DNA from: Elioraea rosea
GTDB lineage: Bacteria; Pseudomonadota; Alphaproteobacteria; Acetobacterales; Acetobacteraceae
Length of the DNA: 64,000 nt
Reading direction: 5' to 3'
Assembly (NCBI RefSeq): GCF_007644105.1
Contig: NZ_VFAC01000015.1
Coordinates: 27,263 to 91,262, forward strand
The number at the start of each line of letters is the position of its first letter. Within the stretch, counting starts at the first letter, position 1. The notes beneath the pieces are model-generated. The model did not search any database. It was not told where the DNA came from and saw only the letters and a list, made by a program, of their open reading frames with translations. Made by a program: the position numbers and the translations under genes. Positions 61,903-64,000 of this stretch are shown one piece after another.

Positions 61903-62892
61903 ATGACCGCGACTCGACGCACCCTCGCCGCCCTGCTGCCGGCCGCGCTGGCAGCCTCCCCCCTGCTTGCCCGGCGGGCAGAGGCAAACGCGCAGCCCTT
62001 CGACCGTTGGCTCGCCGAGCTTCGAACGGAGGCGCGCGGCAAGGGGATCTCGGCCGAGACGTTAAGCCGCGCGCTCTCGGGCATCGCGCCGATCCCGCGC
62101 ATCATCGAGCTCGACCGGCGCCAGCCAGAGGGCACGCTGACTTGGGCGCAGTACCGCGACAGGGTCGTGGCTGAGCCGCGCATCGGCAACGGGCGCAAGG
62201 CCTATGCCGAGAACCGCACGCTTCTCTCTGCCGTCGAGACGCGCTTCGGCGTCTCGTCGCGCGCGATCACGGCGATCTGGGGCATCGAGACGAACTACGG
62301 CGCGACGACCGGCAGCTACCCCGTCGTGCAGGCGCTCGCGACGCTCGCCTATGACGGGCGCCGCAGCAGCTTCTTCCGCGGCGAACTGCTCAACTCGCTG
62401 CGCATCCTCGACCAGGGCCACATCGCCCATCCGCGCATGCTCGGAAGCTGGGCAGGCGCGATGGGCCAGCCGCAGTTCATGCCGAGCTCCTTCCTCTCCT
62501 ATGCGGTGGATTTCGACGGGGACGGGCGGCGCGACATCTGGGACAGCCGGGCGGATGCGCTCGGCTCGATCGGCAACTACCTGCAGAGGGCAGGCTCGTG
62601 GAAGCCGGCCGAGCCCTGGGGGTTCGAGGCGCGGCTTCCGCCCGGCTTCGCCATCGCCTCGGCCGATGGCAGGACGATGCGGCCGCTCTCCTCCTGGGCC
62701 TCTGCCGGCGTGCGGCGGGCAGATGGGGCGCCCCTGCCGCGCGGCGAGATGCCGGCCGCGATCGCAGCACCGGACGGTGCCGACGGCCAGGCCTTCGTCC
62801 TCTTCGCCAACGCCCAGTCGGTTCGCCGCTACAACAACAGCACCTACTACGTGCTCGCCGTCGGCCTCCTCTCCGACCTCGTGGGCGGATGA
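61903..62892 (+). CDS. Lytic murein transglycosylase (MltB/SLT_2 type)
   Basis: A 329-residue exported enzyme. After a signal peptide (RRTLAALLPAALAASPLLAR) come QPFDRWLAELRTEARGKGIS, the catalytic Glu129 in IWGIETNYGATTGSYPVVQA, RSSFFRGELLNSLRILDQGH, GSWAGAMGQPQFMPSSFLSY and DFDGDGRRDIW. It cleaves the MurNAc-GlcNAc bond with 1,6-anhydro formation. It is not a lipoprotein, unlike E. coli MltB. Its stop overlaps the rlpA start (ATGA), and both act on the septal or side-wall murein. Confidence 0.94.
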   Translation: MTATRRTLAALLPAALAASPLLARRAEANAQPFDRWLAELRTEARGKGISAETLSRALSGIAPIPRIIELDRRQPEGTLTWAQYRDRVVAEPRIGNGRKAYAENRTLLSAVETRFGVSSRAITAIWGIETNYGATTGSYPVVQALATLAYDGRRSSFFRGELLNSLRILDQGHIAHPRMLGSWAGAMGQPQFMPSSFLSYAVDFDGDGRRDIWDSRADALGSIGNYLQRAGSWKPAEPWGFEARLPPGFAIASADGRTMRPLSSWASAGVRRADGAPLPRGEMPAAIAAPDGADGQAFVLFANAQSVRRYNNSTYYVLAVGLLSDLVGG

Positions 62893-63833
62893 GGGCCGGG
62901 CTCGTTCTCGCCGCCCTGCTTCTCGGGGCCTGCGCCGAGACGGGGTTCCTTGCGCAGCTCGGCAAGAGCGCGGGCGGGGCGGGGCGAGGCGGCGAGGGGA
63001 GCTTCCTCGTCGGCGAGCCCTACCAGGCAGGCGGGGTCTGGCACGCCCCGCGCGAGGACTACGAGTATGACGAGAGCGGGCTCGCCATGGTCGTCCGCCC
63101 CGGGCGAGGCGCGCGCACGGCCAATGGCGAGGCAGCCGATCCGAACAAGCTCCTGGCCCAGCACCCGACGCTGCAGCTTCCGGCGATCGCGCGCGTGACG
63201 AATCTCGAGAACGGCCGGTCTGTCCTTGTCCGCATCAACGACCGGGGCCCGGGCGTGCCCGGTCGGCTGATCGGGCTTACGCCGCAGGCCGCGCGCGTTC
63301 TCGCCATTCCCGCCAACGGCACCGCGCAGGTGCGCGTGCAGGTCGTTCCGGCGGAGAGCAGGACGGTCGCTGCCGAGGCTCGGACGCGCACGCCGCTCGC
63401 AGAGAGCGAGCGCATCCCCATCGCCGCCGCGCCGCGTGCGAGCGTGCAGGCCGAGACGCTCGCGCCGCCGCCTGGCGCGCGCGCCACGACCGCCCCGCGC
63501 AACGCCGCCCCTTTGCCTTCGCCGCCGCCCTCCTCGCCTGTGCAGCTCGCCTCGATCCGCACCGAGCAGCTTCCCGCCACGCTTCAGCAGAGCTACGCGA
63601 ACCCAGGGATGCTGTGGGTGCAGGCGGGCGCCTTCGGCAGCGCGCAGAACGCCGAGCGGATGCGCGCGCGGCTCGCGGCCGTCGGCCCCACCAGCACCTC
63701 GCAGGTGCTGATGAACGGCAGGCCGCTCTGGCGTGTGCGGGTGGGTCCTGCACGGAACGTTGCGGAAGCGGACAGGCTGCTTGCCGCGAGCGTGCGCGCC
63801 GGCGCTGCCGATGCGCGCATCGTCGTCGATTGA
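62889..63833 (+). CDS. rlpA: RlpA-like septal lipoprotein with DPBB and SPOR domains
   Basis: A 314-residue lipoprotein; the lipobox is LLLGAC with Cys15. The double-psi beta-barrel spans about 45-155 (GLAMVVRPGRGARTANGE, LPAIARVTNLENGRSVLVRI, NDRGPGVPGRLIGLTPQAAR). A Pro/Ala-rich linker follows. The C-terminal SPOR domain (GMLWVQAGAFGSAQNAERMR to ADARIVVD) binds denuded glycan at division sites. In some species RlpA cleaves such glycan. It overlaps the transglycosylase gene by 4 bp. Confidence 0.93.
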   Translation: MRAGLVLAALLLGACAETGFLAQLGKSAGGAGRGGEGSFLVGEPYQAGGVWHAPREDYEYDESGLAMVVRPGRGARTANGEAADPNKLLAQHPTLQLPAIARVTNLENGRSVLVRINDRGPGVPGRLIGLTPQAARVLAIPANGTAQVRVQVVPAESRTVAAEARTRTPLAESERIPIAAAPRASVQAETLAPPPGARATTAPRNAAPLPSPPPSSPVQLASIRTEQLPATLQQSYANPGMLWVQAGAFGSAQNAERMRARLAAVGPTSTSQVLMNGRPLWRVRVGPARNVAEADRLLAASVRAGAADARIVVD

Positions 63834-63850
63834 TCGCGAGGGAGAGGGCC

Positions 63851-64000
63851 ATGGCCAAGGACAGGTCGGAGAGGGGCGGGACGACGCGGCGCCTCCTGCT
63901 CGGCGCGGCATCCGTTGCGCTCGCGGGCCCCGCGCTCGCGCAGGCGCAGCGGCCGCAGCAGGGGCGCGGCCAGCCGCAGCGGGGCCAGAGGCAGCAGGCG
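63851..64000 (+). CDS. Exported protein, N-terminal fragment (cut by right edge)
   Basis: Only 50 codons are in view: MAKDRSERGGTTRRLLLGAA, continuing into a hydrophobic signal (SVALAGPALA) and a Gln/Arg/Gly/Pro-rich low-complexity start of the mature protein. GAGAGGG precedes the ATG. By neighbourhood (mltB-rlpA-dacC order in related bacteria) it could be a D-alanyl-D-alanine carboxypeptidase, but nothing in the visible part shows this. Confidence 0.75.
   Translation, partial: MAKDRSERGGTTRRLLLGAASVALAGPALAQAQRPQQGRGQPQRGQRQQA

Overview
The window is very GC-rich chromosomal DNA from an alphaproteobacterium. The housekeeping content (a pyrB/pseudo-dihydroorotase pair, gatCAB, a LexA gene with a GTTC-N7-GTTC SOS box, an EcfG-type stress promoter, an MltB-RlpA envelope pair) suggests a Rhodospirillales/Acetobacteraceae-like bacterium. 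That taxonomic placement is inference; no 16S gene is present.

Layout. 0-12 kb, mostly minus strand: the end of an RTX repeat protein, rpmG, an S41 protease, an unknown gene, topA, dprA, plsY, a dihydroorotase-like gene and pyrB (the last four overlap or nearly touch), an orphan peptide-binding protein and ruvX. 12-20 kb, plus strand: gatC, gatA, an inserted low-GC gene of unknown function, gatB, otsB-otsA (trehalose synthesis), a glutathione transferase, an AI-2E-family membrane protein and tRNA-Ser(GCT). 20-23.6 kb, minus strand: a compositionally distinct stress-envelope cassette (YihY-like, DUF3618, holin-like, helical membrane protein) behind an exact GGAAC-N17-CGTT promoter. 23.7-27 kb: an ECHDC3-like crotonase, an acyl-CoA synthetase and rnk.

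27-38 kb, minus strand: a long co-directional block. Read in transcription order it is acyl-CoA synthetase, crotonase, a polyamine-type ABC transporter (binding protein, ATPase, two permeases), a DadA/PuuB-like FAD oxidase, a molybdopterin oxidoreductase and an amidase. A divergent TetR regulator sits at its head. 39-42 kb: an arsenate resistance operon made of an ArsR-ArsC fusion, a GAPDH and the ArsJ exporter, with a clear ArsR-like operator. 42-45 kb: a tripartite tricarboxylate transporter (tctC-tctB-tctA). 45.5-50 kb, plus strand: an aa3-type cytochrome c oxidase operon with two subunit III-like genes and subunit IV.

50-55.7 kb: DUF2189, a small exported protein, an AraC regulator, DUF2177, DUF488 overlapping a chromosomal AAC(3)-I-like acetyltransferase, an orphan amino-acid-binding protein and a nitrilase-family hydrolase. 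55.9-57.4 kb: a small island-like segment next to tRNA-Ser(TGA), bounded by degenerate direct repeats of the tRNA 3' end and carrying an unknown lipoprotein gene. 57.4-64 kb: a 5'-nucleotidase-like phosphoesterase, a small unknown gene, lexA with its SOS box, an MmgE/PrpD protein, mltB-like and rlpA-like envelope genes, and the start of an exported protein cut by the right edge.

Most notable observations: the gene embedded between gatA and gatB; the tRNA-Ser 3'-end repeats around the lipoprotein gene; the EcfG promoter over the stress cassette; the single-operon arsenate export system with a fused sensor-reductase; the metal-ligand-less dihydroorotase; and the AAC(3)-I homologue.
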